This document shows, piece after piece, positions 19,271 through 27,613 of a stretch of DNA of 64,000 nt (positions are counted from its first letter, which is position 1; every line of letters begins with the position of its first letter). The position numbers and the translations under genes were made by a program. Below the pieces are notes generated by a model. It saw only the letters and a list, made by a program, of their open reading frames with translations. It ran no database searches and had not been told where the DNA came from. The stretch is taken from assembly GCF_000701365.1 (NCBI RefSeq), contig NZ_JNIK01000017.1, positions 310,001 to 374,000 of the forward strand, given 5' to 3'. This DNA comes from Blastococcus sp. URHD0036 (GTDB taxonomy: Bacteria > Actinomycetota > Actinomycetes > Mycobacteriales > Geodermatophilaceae).

Positions 19271-20866
19271 TCAGCCGCAGCTCTCGGCGTCCTCCCCGAG
19301 GACGCCGGACAGCGAGAAGTCGCCGGCGAGCGTGTAGGTGCCCGGAGCCGGCGCCCGCAGGGTGATCCACCCGTCCTCGGTCGCCGTGAGGCAGGCAGCG
19401 ACGTCGGGGTCGACGGCGCTGCGCGCGACGAGGTAGCGGTTGGGGCGCACCTGCACCCGGTGCGCCTCGGTGTCGGGCACCCGGACGACGAGCTCGGCGG
19501 GCGAGGCGGAGAGCAGCGCGAGCGGCGCGGCGACGATCGGGCTCGGGTCGGTGACCCGGTACAGCGTCCAGCGCTCGTCGGACCACACCCGCGTCAGGTA
19601 CGGCAGGCCGGTGCGCACCAGGTGCTGCTCGGGACGGTCCCGCGTCACCGGGTCGGCCGCGACCACGACGTAGGCGACGGCGTTGTCGGCCAGCCACGCC
19701 CGGTAGTCGCCGGCGTCCTGCCCGCCCGGCTCGAAGAACTCCTCGTTGAGGTGGTTGTCGGTCTGGTCCTCCCAGCCCCGCGCCAGCGCGACCTCCGGGC
19801 CCAGCAGGTGCGAGCCGCCGCGGGACCAGTTGTCGACCAGCTCCACCCGGTGTCCGGTGAGGTCGGGTTGCTGCAGCAGCTCGGTCCGCAGCGCCGCGTA
19901 GTCCTCCTCCCGGTACCCGTCGTCGAGCGCGGCGTGCTCGTCGCGGGCGGCCGCGTAGACCGTCCACGCCAGCGCGGGGACCAGGACGAGCAGCAGCGGC
20001 CGGCGGTCCCACCGGGACCACGCCAGGACCACCGCCGGCAGCACGAGGTAGGCGAACCGCCCCATGTTCGCGCCCACGCCCGTGGGCACCAGGAACAGCA
20101 CGAGGGCCGCGCCGGCGAGCAGGGGTGCCAGCCAGCGCTGCGGCGTCCGCCAGAGGGCCGGCCCCACGGCCGCCGCCGTCCCGACGGTCAGCGCGAGCGT
20201 CGTCCACGGGAACTGGTAGGCGCCCGGGGCGCCGAACAGGGCGAACGGCACGGCCACCCCGGCGACCGCCCCGGCCAGCGCACCGCGCAGGACCGGGGAG
20301 CGGGAGCCCCCGGCGACGAGCAGCGGGGCCGCGACGAGGCCGGCGAAGGCGGGCACCAGGGGGCTGGCCAGCCCGGAGAGCGCGAGGAGCAGTGCGCCGG
20401 GGACGGGCCGCCGGGCGCGCAGCGCCAGCACGGCGCCCAGCGCGATCGCCGCGCCGACCCCGAACGCGACCCGGCCGGCGAGCAGGTTGCTCACCGCCGC
20501 CGCCGCGACGGCCCAGCGGAACAGGGCGGGGTGCGGCAGGCCCCGGGAGAGCGGGAAGGCCAGTGCGACGACGGCCAGCGGCGCCACCAGCGCCAGGACG
20601 CGGGAGCCGACCAGCAGGGAGAGGAACGGGACCAAGGAGGAGTAGCTGCCCGGCGAGATGCCGCCGTACCAGCTGAACCAGTAGGTCAGGCCGACGCCGG
20701 AGTCGGCCGCCTGCTCGCGGGCCAGCGCCGCCTGCAGGTCGGCCAGGGGCGGGTCGAGCAGCCACACGACGGTGACCGCCGCGACGGCGACGAGCAGCGG
20801 GCCGAGGGCCGTCACCGGCCCCGGCCGCCGCTCCCCGCCGGCGGGCGGTCCGCCGAGCGCGGTCAC
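19271..20866 (-). CDS. Polytopic membrane protein with large C-terminal extracellular domain, unidentified
   Basis: A 531-residue protein with about nine to ten hydrophobic helices over residues 15-330 and a soluble C-terminal region of about 200 residues, probably outside the membrane. The overall plan, with a loop rich in Tyr/Trp after the first helix (YWFSWYGGISPGSYSS) and a C-terminal soluble part, recalls GT-C-type membrane glycosyltransferases and DUF6541-like proteins, but I could not find a convincing catalytic Asp/Glu motif. The GTG start overlaps the stop of the upstream PAP2 gene (GTGA at 20863-20866), so the two are translationally coupled and may act on the same lipid. No function is assigned. 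Confidence 0.7.
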   Translation of the reverse strand: MTALGGPPAGGERRPGPVTALGPLLVAVAAVTVVWLLDPPLADLQAALAREQAADSGVGLTYWFSWYGGISPGSYSSLVPFLSLLVGSRVLALVAPLAVVALAFPLSRGLPHPALFRWAVAAAAVSNLLAGRVAFGVGAAIALGAVLALRARRPVPGALLLALSGLASPLVPAFAGLVAAPLLVAGGSRSPVLRGALAGAVAGVAVPFALFGAPGAYQFPWTTLALTVGTAAAVGPALWRTPQRWLAPLLAGAALVLFLVPTGVGANMGRFAYLVLPAVVLAWSRWDRRPLLLVLVPALAWTVYAAARDEHAALDDGYREEDYAALRTELLQQPDLTGHRVELVDNWSRGGSHLLGPEVALARGWEDQTDNHLNEEFFEPGGQDAGDYRAWLADNAVAYVVVAADPVTRDRPEQHLVRTGLPYLTRVWSDERWTLYRVTDPSPIVAAPLALLSASPAELVVRVPDTEAHRVQVRPNRYLVARSAVDPDVAACLTATEDGWITLRAPAPGTYTLAGDFSLSGVLGEDAESCG

Positions 20867-21711
20867 GCCGCGGCGACCGGCGCCCGCCGGGTGCGGACCA
20901 GCCGCGCGACGAGGAGGACGACCGCACCGACGGCCGCGAGCAGGGCGAGGCCCGCGACGACGTCGAGCAGGTAGTGGTTGCCCGTGGCCATGACGGCCAT
21001 GAAGGTCATGAGCGGGTACAGCACCGCCAGCACGCGCACCCAGGTGCGGCGGACCAGCAGGAAGACGACGATCCCGCACCAGGCCGCCCAGGCGCAGTGC
21101 AGCGAGGGCATCGCGGCGAACTGGTTGCTGATCGAGTTGGCGGCGGGCGAGCCGGAGGTGGGCCACCAGCCCCAGGACGACGTCTGCCGCATGACGTCGA
21201 CGAAGCCCTCGCCCTGCATGAGCCGCGGCGGGGCGGTCGGGAGCAGGTAGAACCCGACGAGGGCGAAGAAGGTGGTCGCCATCCAGATGGTGCTGGCCAC
21301 CCGGTAGGCGGCGCGGCGGTACCGGTAGAGCCAGATGAGGACCGCGGCGGTCAGGTACAGGTGCCAGGTGGCGTACTGCAGGGCCATGACCGCGGCGAAG
21401 AGGTCCGAGCCCTGCGCCCAGTCGTTGAGCCACCGCTCCCACGCCAGGAACGTGGCGTCCTCGAAGCGGAGGATCCAGTCGGCGTTGGCATAGGCCCGGT
21501 CGTGCACCTCGCCCACCCCGTTGCGGACGTGCGAGTAGAACTTGTAGAGGCCGTACAGCAGCACGAACTCGAACCACCACGGCAGGCCGGTCGGACGGCG
21601 CAGCAGCCTGGCGCGACGGGCCGGCGCCACACCGGGTGCGGTCTCGGGTGCGGCGGGACCCGGCGCGTCAGCGGTCGACCTCGCGCCGCTGACGGCGACT
21701 GTGTCGGTCAC
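20863..21711 (-). CDS. PAP2-superfamily membrane phosphatase/phosphotransferase (Aur1/Ipt1-like), copy 1
   Basis: Membrane protein of 282 residues with six helices and the PAP2_3 (Aur1/Ipt1) motif set instead of the usual lipid-phosphatase one: LLPTAPPRLM, then MPSLHCAWAAW with the catalytic histidine, then GNHYLLDVVAG with the second histidine and aspartate. Members transfer or remove phosphoryl head groups on lipids; fungal relatives make inositol phosphorylceramide. The GTG at 21711 has GAGGAGGG before it. It is a paralog of the next gene upstream and is coupled to the downstream membrane protein gene by a four-base overlap. Confidence 0.85.
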   Translation of the reverse strand: MTDTVAVSGARSTADAPGPAAPETAPGVAPARRARLLRRPTGLPWWFEFVLLYGLYKFYSHVRNGVGEVHDRAYANADWILRFEDATFLAWERWLNDWAQGSDLFAAVMALQYATWHLYLTAAVLIWLYRYRRAAYRVASTIWMATTFFALVGFYLLPTAPPRLMQGEGFVDVMRQTSSWGWWPTSGSPAANSISNQFAAMPSLHCAWAAWCGIVVFLLVRRTWVRVLAVLYPLMTFMAVMATGNHYLLDVVAGLALLAAVGAVVLLVARLVRTRRAPVAAA

Positions 21712-21837
21712 GCGCAGCCCTCCTCGCCTCGCCGTCCCCACTCCCCTATCGGCCGCCGGGACGCCGTCCGTGACCTTAGCGAGACCCGCCGACACCGGTG
21801 AGCGAGTTCCCGGGACCGCGGCAGGGGCGAAGCGGTC

Positions 21838-22668
21838 TCAGGCGGGGGCGGGCACGTCCCGCCGGGTCTGGATCTGCCGGGCGGCGAGCAGCACCACCCC
21901 GCCGACGACGACCAGCAGACCGGCGCCGGCGACCACGTCGAGCAGGAAGTGGTTCCCCGAGCCCATGACGACGAAGAAGGTGCTCAGCGGGTACAGCACG
22001 CCGACGACGCGGACCCAGGTACGGCGCACCATCACGAACAGCACCGCCCCGCACCACAGCGCCCACGCGCAGTGCAGCGACGGCATCGCCGCGAACTGGT
22101 TGCTGATCGCGTCGCTGGCCGGCGCACCGGAGGACGGCCACCAGCCCCAGCCCGCGGTCTGGCTCATCACGTCGACGAAGCCCTCGCCGCTCAGGAGCCG
22201 CGGCGGGGCGGTCGGCATCAGGTAGAAGCCCAGCAGGGCCACGGCCGTGGTCGCCATCAGCGTCGCGCTGACGACCCGGTACTGGTCTCGCCTCCGGCGG
22301 TACAGCCAGACCAGGACCGCGGGCGTGACGAGGAAGTGCAGCGTGGCGTAGTGGAGGGCGACCGCCCCGGCGAGCGTCGCGGAGCCCTGCACCCAGTCGT
22401 TGAGGCCGCGCTCCCAGGCGATGTCCCAGGCGTCCTCGAACCGCAGGACCGAGAAGGCGTTCCGGTAGGCGATCTCGCTGACGTCGCCGACGCTGTTGCG
22501 GACCAGCGAGTAGATGCCGTACAGCGCGGCGAGCAGCAGGATCTCGCACCACCAGGGGAGCCCGCCCGGACCGCGCAGCCGGGGCCGGCGGGTGCGCGCC
22601 TCGAGATCGACCGGGCGGACACGGCGCCCCGAGGCGAACGATCCGCCGACGGCCACGATGTCGGTCAC
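21838..22668 (-). CDS. PAP2-superfamily membrane phosphatase/phosphotransferase (Aur1/Ipt1-like), copy 2
   Basis: A 276-residue paralog of the adjacent downstream gene, collinear over its whole length, with the same motifs: LMPTAPPRLL, MPSLHCAWALW and GNHFLLDVVAG, and the same VTD start with a basic, proline-rich N-terminal tail. Even the region between helices 4 and 5 (GEGFVDVM...GWGWWPSSG) is shared, so a tandem duplication followed by divergence is the simplest history. The GTG at 22668 follows GAGGAGG. The gap to copy 1 is 126 bases. The two copies may prefer different lipids or head groups. Confidence 0.85.
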   Translation of the reverse strand: MTDIVAVGGSFASGRRVRPVDLEARTRRPRLRGPGGLPWWCEILLLAALYGIYSLVRNSVGDVSEIAYRNAFSVLRFEDAWDIAWERGLNDWVQGSATLAGAVALHYATLHFLVTPAVLVWLYRRRRDQYRVVSATLMATTAVALLGFYLMPTAPPRLLSGEGFVDVMSQTAGWGWWPSSGAPASDAISNQFAAMPSLHCAWALWCGAVLFVMVRRTWVRVVGVLYPLSTFFVVMGSGNHFLLDVVAGAGLLVVVGGVVLLAARQIQTRRDVPAPA

Positions 22669-23020
22669 GCGCCCCTCCTCGTCTGCCCGTCCAGCTGTCG
22701 TTCTCCCCATCGGCCGGTCGGGGGCCCGTCTTGACCCCCTGGACCCCGGCAGGGGCAGGACGACCGGCGACGCCCCTGGCGGTAGGACCCGCCGGATCGG
22801 TCGTCCTCATCGGTCGCCGGTGACCGATCCCGCGCCCGGCGACGCTGCGGACGGTCACGATACGCACCGACACCGACAGTCGTGAACAGGTCTTTCCCCC
22901 TCGGCGTGCCGCCCGGGGATGACGGACGGTGATCTCGCGACTGCGGGGCTCTCTCGCCTCGCCCGCATCCGTCCGTCGTCGCTGACCTGCCGTACGCCGG
23001 CTGAGCGGCGGGCTCGGAGG
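22669..23020. other. 352-base gap upstream of the PAP2 pair
   Basis: No gene I can support. Reading the minus strand, a weak promoter is possible at TTCACG (22881-22886) and TATCGT (22857-22862) with 18 bases between, which would give a leader of about 185 bases for the PAP2 genes. Short reading frames inside lack ribosome-binding sites and family features. The gap is less GC-biased near 22860-22900 than its surroundings. Confidence 0.4.
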
Positions 23021-23911
23021 TCAGATCTCGATCTCGGCCTGCACCCGCGGGATCTCGGCCGGGAGCTCGCGGGCGAGGAACCCGAGCCCGCCGATCGCCG
23101 CGGCCAGCCGCTCCCCCGCCCGGCCGTGCAGGTGCGCGGCCCAGACGGCGGCCTGCTCCGGCTCGGCGCCCCGAGCCAGGAGCCCGGCGGTGACGCCGGC
23201 CCGGACGTCGCCGGAGCCGGAGACGCCGAGCCCGGCGCCACCGCTCTCGTCGCGCCACAGCCGGCCGTCGGGCGCGGCGATCCACGACACCACCCCACCG
23301 ACGGCGACGGTGGCCTGCACCTTCGCGGCCAGCTCGAGCGCGGCGCCGGCGAGGTCGTCGTCGACCTCGTCCTGGTCGCGGTGCAGCGTGAGGGCCAGCT
23401 CGCTGGGGTTGGGGGTGAGGACGGCCCGCCCCTCCATGCGCCGCAGGCACTCCGCGTCGGCGGTGACGCTGGCGATGCCGAGGGCGTCGAGCACGACCGG
23501 GCACTCCAGGTGCGGCAGCAACCGGTCGGTGAGGCGCTGGGCCTCCTCGACGTCGGTCATGCCGGGGCCGACGAGGACGGCGGACGCGCCCTGCGCGAGC
23601 TCCTCCAGCCGCTCGACCCCCGACGCGGCCAGCGCGCCGCTCGGCGTCTCCTCCAGGGCGCGGACCAGCGCCTCGGGGAGGGCGACGGAGAGGATGCTCG
23701 CGACGCTGGCCGCCGTCGCCACCTGGAGCTTGCCGGCACCGGCGCGCATCGCGGCCTCCGCGGCCAGCAGCACCGCGCCGGGCACCTCGGCGCTGCCGCC
23801 GACGATCAGGATCCGGCCGCGGGACTCCTTGCCACCGGTCGGCGTGGGCAGCCGCCAGCCCCGCAGCAGCTGCGGGGTGACCAGCTCGTGGTCGTGGTCG
23901 CGGTCAGCCAC
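23021..23911 (-). CDS. nnrD: ADP-dependent NAD(P)H-hydrate dehydratase
   Basis: Repairs damaged (hydrated) NADH/NADPH by ADP-dependent dehydration; ribokinase-like fold, 296 residues, cytoplasmic. Diagnostic stretches are GRILIVGGS near residue 33, AAEAAMRAGAGKLQVAT near 50-66, LTPNPSELALT near 165, and GVSGSGDVRAGVTAGLLARG near 235, where GSGD replaces the more usual GTGD of the catalytic loop. The NAD(P)HX epimerase domain found in fused Nnr proteins is absent, so the epimerase must be elsewhere. It overlaps the histidine phosphatase gene upstream by eight bases and is probably cotranscribed with it. Confidence 0.85.
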   Translation of the reverse strand: MADRDHDHELVTPQLLRGWRLPTPTGGKESRGRILIVGGSAEVPGAVLLAAEAAMRAGAGKLQVATAASVASILSVALPEALVRALEETPSGALAASGVERLEELAQGASAVLVGPGMTDVEEAQRLTDRLLPHLECPVVLDALGIASVTADAECLRRMEGRAVLTPNPSELALTLHRDQDEVDDDLAGAALELAAKVQATVAVGGVVSWIAAPDGRLWRDESGGAGLGVSGSGDVRAGVTAGLLARGAEPEQAAVWAAHLHGRAGERLAAAIGGLGFLARELPAEIPRVQAEIEI

Positions 23912-24662
23912 GACCCACCCCGGGCTCTCCGGTCACGGGTTCCTCCTCGGTGACGGCCTCGTCGGCGCGGGTCAGGTGGGCGACCACGTTGGCCTCGACC
24001 AGGCGCAGCCTGCTGCCCTCGCCGGCCTCGTAGCGGGTCACGGAGCAGTTCGCGATCGGCTCGCGGCGGTCCAGGTCGAGCAGCTCCGGCTCGCTGAGCT
24101 CCTCCAGCACGTAGCGGAAGACCGTGACCACCGCCTGGTGCGAGGTGATCAGCAGCCGCTCGCCGGCGGCTTCGAGCTGCGCGGTCAGCAGGACGCTGCG
24201 CACCCGCAGCGCGACGTCGGCCCAGCTCTCCCCACCAGGTGGGCGGTAGTAGAACTTGCCGAGCAGGTCGCGGCGCGCCGCCTCCTCCGGGTACTCCTCG
24301 CGGATCCCGGCGCCGGTCATGCCGTCGAAGGCGCCGAAGTCCCGCTCCCGCAGGCGCTCGTCGTACCGGACCGGCAGGTCCAGCCCGGCCGTCTCGACGG
24401 CGATTCGGAGGGTCTCGGCGGCACGGGCGAACGGCGAGCTGAGCAGCGCGGTGGGGCGCTGGTCGGCGGGCAGCTCGCCGAGCCACGCGCCGAGGGCCTC
24501 GGCCTGGCCGCGACCGGTGTCGGAGAGGGGGACGTCGGGGTCGCGGACGTCCAGTTCCAGCCGGCCGGCGCCGCTCTCCCCCGCGCGGGCAGCCGACACG
24601 TTGCCCTGGCTCTCGCCGTGCCGGACCAGCCAGAGCGCGCTCGGCACAGCTGCCGTGACCAT
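23904..24662 (-). CDS. Histidine phosphatase family protein (phosphoglycerate-mutase-like)
   Basis: Phosphatase/mutase of the histidine phosphatase superfamily, 252 residues. The phospho-accepting histidine is in the RHGES motif at residues 14-18. Supporting residues follow in SSPFARAAETLRIAVE (second arginine), RERDFGAFDGMTGAGI (acid) and LLITSHQAVVTVF (second histidine). The central acidic insert EEYPEEAARRD is usual for the GpmB-like branch. Substrate unknown; neighbours give only a loose link to cofactor repair. GGGAGG lies before the ATG. Confidence 0.85.
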   Translation of the reverse strand: MVTAAVPSALWLVRHGESQGNVSAARAGESGAGRLELDVRDPDVPLSDTGRGQAEALGAWLGELPADQRPTALLSSPFARAAETLRIAVETAGLDLPVRYDERLRERDFGAFDGMTGAGIREEYPEEAARRDLLGKFYYRPPGGESWADVALRVRSVLLTAQLEAAGERLLITSHQAVVTVFRYVLEELSEPELLDLDRREPIANCSVTRYEAGEGSRLRLVEANVVAHLTRADEAVTEEEPVTGEPGVGRG

Positions 24663-24753
24663 CCGGCCTCCCTCTGCCCGCAGGCGCGCGGGCGGGTGCC
24701 CGGCGCCGTGCAGCCCTAGCCGGACAGCGGGTGCGGCAAACGAGGGCCGCAGG

Positions 24754-25872
24754 TCAGCCGCGGTGCACGTGCTCCACGGCGACGCCGGGCGCGTGCAGCG
24801 CCGGGGCGTAGTGGTCGGCGAAGAGGGTCGCCACCAGCTCGCCCCGGCTGGCGACGCCGACCTTGGCGAAGACCGCCTTCAGGTGGTCGCGCACGGTGTG
24901 CGGCGACAGGAACAGCTGGGCGGCGATCTCGGGGTTGGACAGCCCACGCGCCACCGCCCGGGTGATCTCCTGCTCCCGCACGGTCAGGCGGTAGGCCTCG
25001 ACGATGATCGGGGCGAGCTGTGCCGACTTCGCCGGCTCGATCGTGAGGGCCACGGGGCCCGGCTGGCCGTCCACCCCGCGCAGGCAGGAGGCGTGCAGGC
25101 TGAGCCAGCGGCCGGTGGCCGCGCGGACGCGGGCGGACGCCGGGCCGCGCTCCCTGCCCTGCTCGACGGCGAGGGCCTGCGCCAGGACCGCCGACACCGG
25201 CGTCATCGGCAGGGTCCGCGGCAACCAGCCCGGGCCACCCAGTTCCTGGAACAGCCGCTCGGCCGGTTCGTCCAGCGAGAGCAGCACGCCGTCGGGCCCG
25301 TAGAGCGCCGTGCCCGGTCCCAGGTCGGCCGGGACCGCCGCCGCGGTCCGCACCGCGAGCATCCGGAGCGCGTCGCCGAGCACCGGGGCGATGGCGCGGA
25401 CGAGCTCGACGTCGCGCGCACCGAAGGGAGCACGCCCGCGCTCGCGCATCAGCGAGAGGACGCCCCACGTCGAGGTGCCCACGCGCAGCGCGGCGCGCAT
25501 CTCGTCGCCGTAGCCCTGCGGGGCGCCGAACTCCCGGTGGCGGGCGCTGCGGCCCGGGTTCCCCCCGGTGACGTCGTAGAGGGTGCCGACGCCGGTGTCG
25601 GTGCGGGCGAGGTCGCGGAAGAGCAACGCGTCCTCGACCCGGAACTCGCGCTCCCAGTAGGTCTCGCAGTGCCCGTCCTCGACGTTCTCGATCCGGGCCG
25701 GCGCCGTGGCCAGCACCGTGGCCGGGTCGGTGGCGAACCAGAGGGCGCCGTCGAAGGGCACCAGGCGCTGCAGCCGGTCGGACATCTCCCCGAAGAGGCC
25801 CGTCGCGTCGTGCCCGCGGGCGCAGGACTCCTCGAGCCCGGCGATGCCTCGTTCGATCGTCGCTGAGTCCAC
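24754..25872 (-). CDS. LuxR-type helix-turn-helix regulator
   Basis: Regulator of 372 residues. The C-terminal 65 residues are a LuxR/FixJ DNA-binding domain (LTVREQEITRAVARGLSNPEIAAQL...SPHTVRDHLKAVFAKVGVASRGEL). The first 230 residues look like a GAF-type sensory domain without a phospho-acceptor site, so it is probably ligand-controlled rather than part of a two-component pair. The GTG at 25872 was chosen because GGAGAAGG precedes it; an in-frame GTG at 25893 has no such site. It is divergent from the flavin oxidase gene 248 bases away, its most likely target. Confidence 0.85.
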   Translation of the reverse strand: MDSATIERGIAGLEESCARGHDATGLFGEMSDRLQRLVPFDGALWFATDPATVLATAPARIENVEDGHCETYWEREFRVEDALLFRDLARTDTGVGTLYDVTGGNPGRSARHREFGAPQGYGDEMRAALRVGTSTWGVLSLMRERGRAPFGARDVELVRAIAPVLGDALRMLAVRTAAAVPADLGPGTALYGPDGVLLSLDEPAERLFQELGGPGWLPRTLPMTPVSAVLAQALAVEQGRERGPASARVRAATGRWLSLHASCLRGVDGQPGPVALTIEPAKSAQLAPIIVEAYRLTVREQEITRAVARGLSNPEIAAQLFLSPHTVRDHLKAVFAKVGVASRGELVATLFADHYAPALHAPGVAVEHVHRG

Positions 25873-26120
25873 GGCTGCCGCCTTCTCCGGCACCCACTCT
25901 GCCGGGATGCGCAGGAGCGAGTGTGGGCGCGCCCGGTGTCCGGCGACAACCCTCCATCTGTAGGGGATCGGGAGGTCGAGGGGTGTCGCGGCGGAGGGGC
26001 CCGGCCCGGCAGGTGCCTCCCGGTCGCGGGATGGGCCGGGGACGACGGCGGCCCGAGGGTCGTCCCCAGCGCCGCGGCGACCGCCGCCGGCAGCCCCCAG
26101 CTCCCACCGGAGGACCCGCC

Positions 26121-27527
26121 ATGACCACCACCCTGCCCACCACCGTCGTCCCCCGCGCCACCGAGTGGCTGGTGTCGCTGGCGGCCGACCTGGACGGCTC
26201 GCTCGTCCTCCCGGGCGACCCGCGGTGGGACGCCGTCCGCGCCGCCTGGCAGGTGGCCGTCGACCAGCAGCCGGCTGCCGTCGCCCTCGTCGGATCGGCG
26301 CGCGACGTCGTCACCGTGGTCCGTGCCGCCCGGGCGGCCGGGCTGCGGGTGGCCGCCCAGTCGACCGGGCACAACGCCGGCCCCCTGGGCGACCTGTCGG
26401 ACACCGTGCTGGTCCGCACCGGTCTGCTCCGCGACGTCACCGTCGACCCCGTCGCGCGCACCGCCCGTGTAGAGGCCGGCGCCGAGTGGGGCGACGTGAC
26501 CGTCGCGGCGGGCCGGCACGGGCTGGCCGCCCTCGCCGGCTCCTCGCGCGACGTCGGCGTGGCCGGGTACACGCTGGGCGGCGGGCTCAGCTGGCTGGCC
26601 CGCTCGCACGGCCTGGCCGCCAACAGCGTCGTGGCGCTCGAGGTGGTGACGGCCGGCGGCCGGCTGATCCGGGTCGACGCCACGCACGACCCTGACCTGT
26701 TCTGGGCCCTGCGCGGCGGTGGCGGCAGCTTCGGCGTCGTCACGGCGCTGGAGCTCCGGCTGTTCCCGATCCGGGAGGTGCACGCCGGCATCCTGTTCTT
26801 CCCGGTGGAGCGGGCGGCAGAGGTCCTGCAGGCCTGGCGGGAGTGGCTGCCGGGCGTGCCGGAGACCGTCACGTCGGTCGGGCGCATCCTGCGCTTCCCG
26901 CCGCTGCCGGACCTGCCCCCGCACCTGTCGGGCCGGTCCTACGTCGTCGTCGAGGCCGCCTGCCAGCTCGACGCCGAGGAGGCCGACGCCCTGCTCGCGC
27001 CGCTGCGCGCCCTGGGCCCGTCGCTGGACACCTTCGGCCCCACGCCGGTGACGGAGCTGGGCCTGCTGCACATGGACCCGGACGGGCCGGTCCCGGCGCA
27101 CGGCGACGGCATGCTGCTGGACGACCTGGACGAGGGCGCGATCGCCGCCTTCACCGGCGCCTCCGCGGCGGCGGGACCGGCGCTGCTGTCGCTGGAGCTC
27201 CGCCACCTCGGCGGGGCCGTCCGGCGGGTCGACCTGGCCGGCGGGGCGGTGTCGGCCATCGACGCCGGGTTCGCCCTGTTCGCGGTGGGCATCACGCCGA
27301 CACCCGAGGCGTCCGCCGCCGTGCGCGGGGCGGTCCGATCGGTCCGGTCCGCCATGGCGCCCTGGTCGACGGGCGGGTGCTACCTGAACTTCGCCGAGGT
27401 GGCGCGCTCCGGCGACGAGCTCTTCGGCGCCGCGACCCACGACCGGCTCCGCGCCGTGAAGGCCGCGTACGACCCGGCCGACGTCATCCGGTCCAACCAC
27501 CCGGTGCGTCCCGCCCGCGGGGAGTGA
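26121..27527 (+). CDS. FAD-linked oxidase with BBE domain (berberine-bridge type)
   Basis: Flavoprotein oxidase of 468 residues with the FAD-binding 4 (PCMH) fold at about 45-215 and the C-terminal BBE domain (YLNFAEVARSG...RLRAVKAAYDPADVIRSNHPV). The histidine of QSTGHNAGPLG near residue 80 is positioned to bind FAD covalently. The second attachment cysteine seen in bicovalent enzymes is not evident in the GGGLSWLARSHGL stretch, so single attachment is expected. There is no export signal. GGAGG precedes the ATG. The substrate is probably a sugar, alcohol or secondary metabolite. It is divergent from the LuxR gene. Confidence 0.85.
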   Translation: MTTTLPTTVVPRATEWLVSLAADLDGSLVLPGDPRWDAVRAAWQVAVDQQPAAVALVGSARDVVTVVRAARAAGLRVAAQSTGHNAGPLGDLSDTVLVRTGLLRDVTVDPVARTARVEAGAEWGDVTVAAGRHGLAALAGSSRDVGVAGYTLGGGLSWLARSHGLAANSVVALEVVTAGGRLIRVDATHDPDLFWALRGGGGSFGVVTALELRLFPIREVHAGILFFPVERAAEVLQAWREWLPGVPETVTSVGRILRFPPLPDLPPHLSGRSYVVVEAACQLDAEEADALLAPLRALGPSLDTFGPTPVTELGLLHMDPDGPVPAHGDGMLLDDLDEGAIAAFTGASAAAGPALLSLELRHLGGAVRRVDLAGGAVSAIDAGFALFAVGITPTPEASAAVRGAVRSVRSAMAPWSTGGCYLNFAEVARSGDELFGAATHDRLRAVKAAYDPADVIRSNHPVRPARGE

Positions 27528-27542
27528 CCCGGCCTGCACGTT

Positions 27543-27602
27543 GCGGGTGTTCCTCGTGCTCTGCGGGTCCTGCAGGACCCGCACGGCGCGGGGAACACCC
27601 GC
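27543..27602. terminator. 60-base near-perfect palindrome between convergent genes
   Basis: The whole 60-base segment folds on itself about the centre 27572/27573. The outer arms 27543-27553 and 27592-27602 are perfect (11 bp), the inner arms 27562-27571 and 27574-27583 are perfect (10 bp), and the stretch between them pairs through G-T wobbles with one C-C mismatch. It lies between the flavin oxidase stop and the phenylalanine hydroxylase stop, so it can act as a bidirectional terminator. It is longer and more regular than other terminators here and could be a copy of an interspersed element. Confidence 0.8.
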
Positions 27603-27613
27603 GTCGTCCCCGG

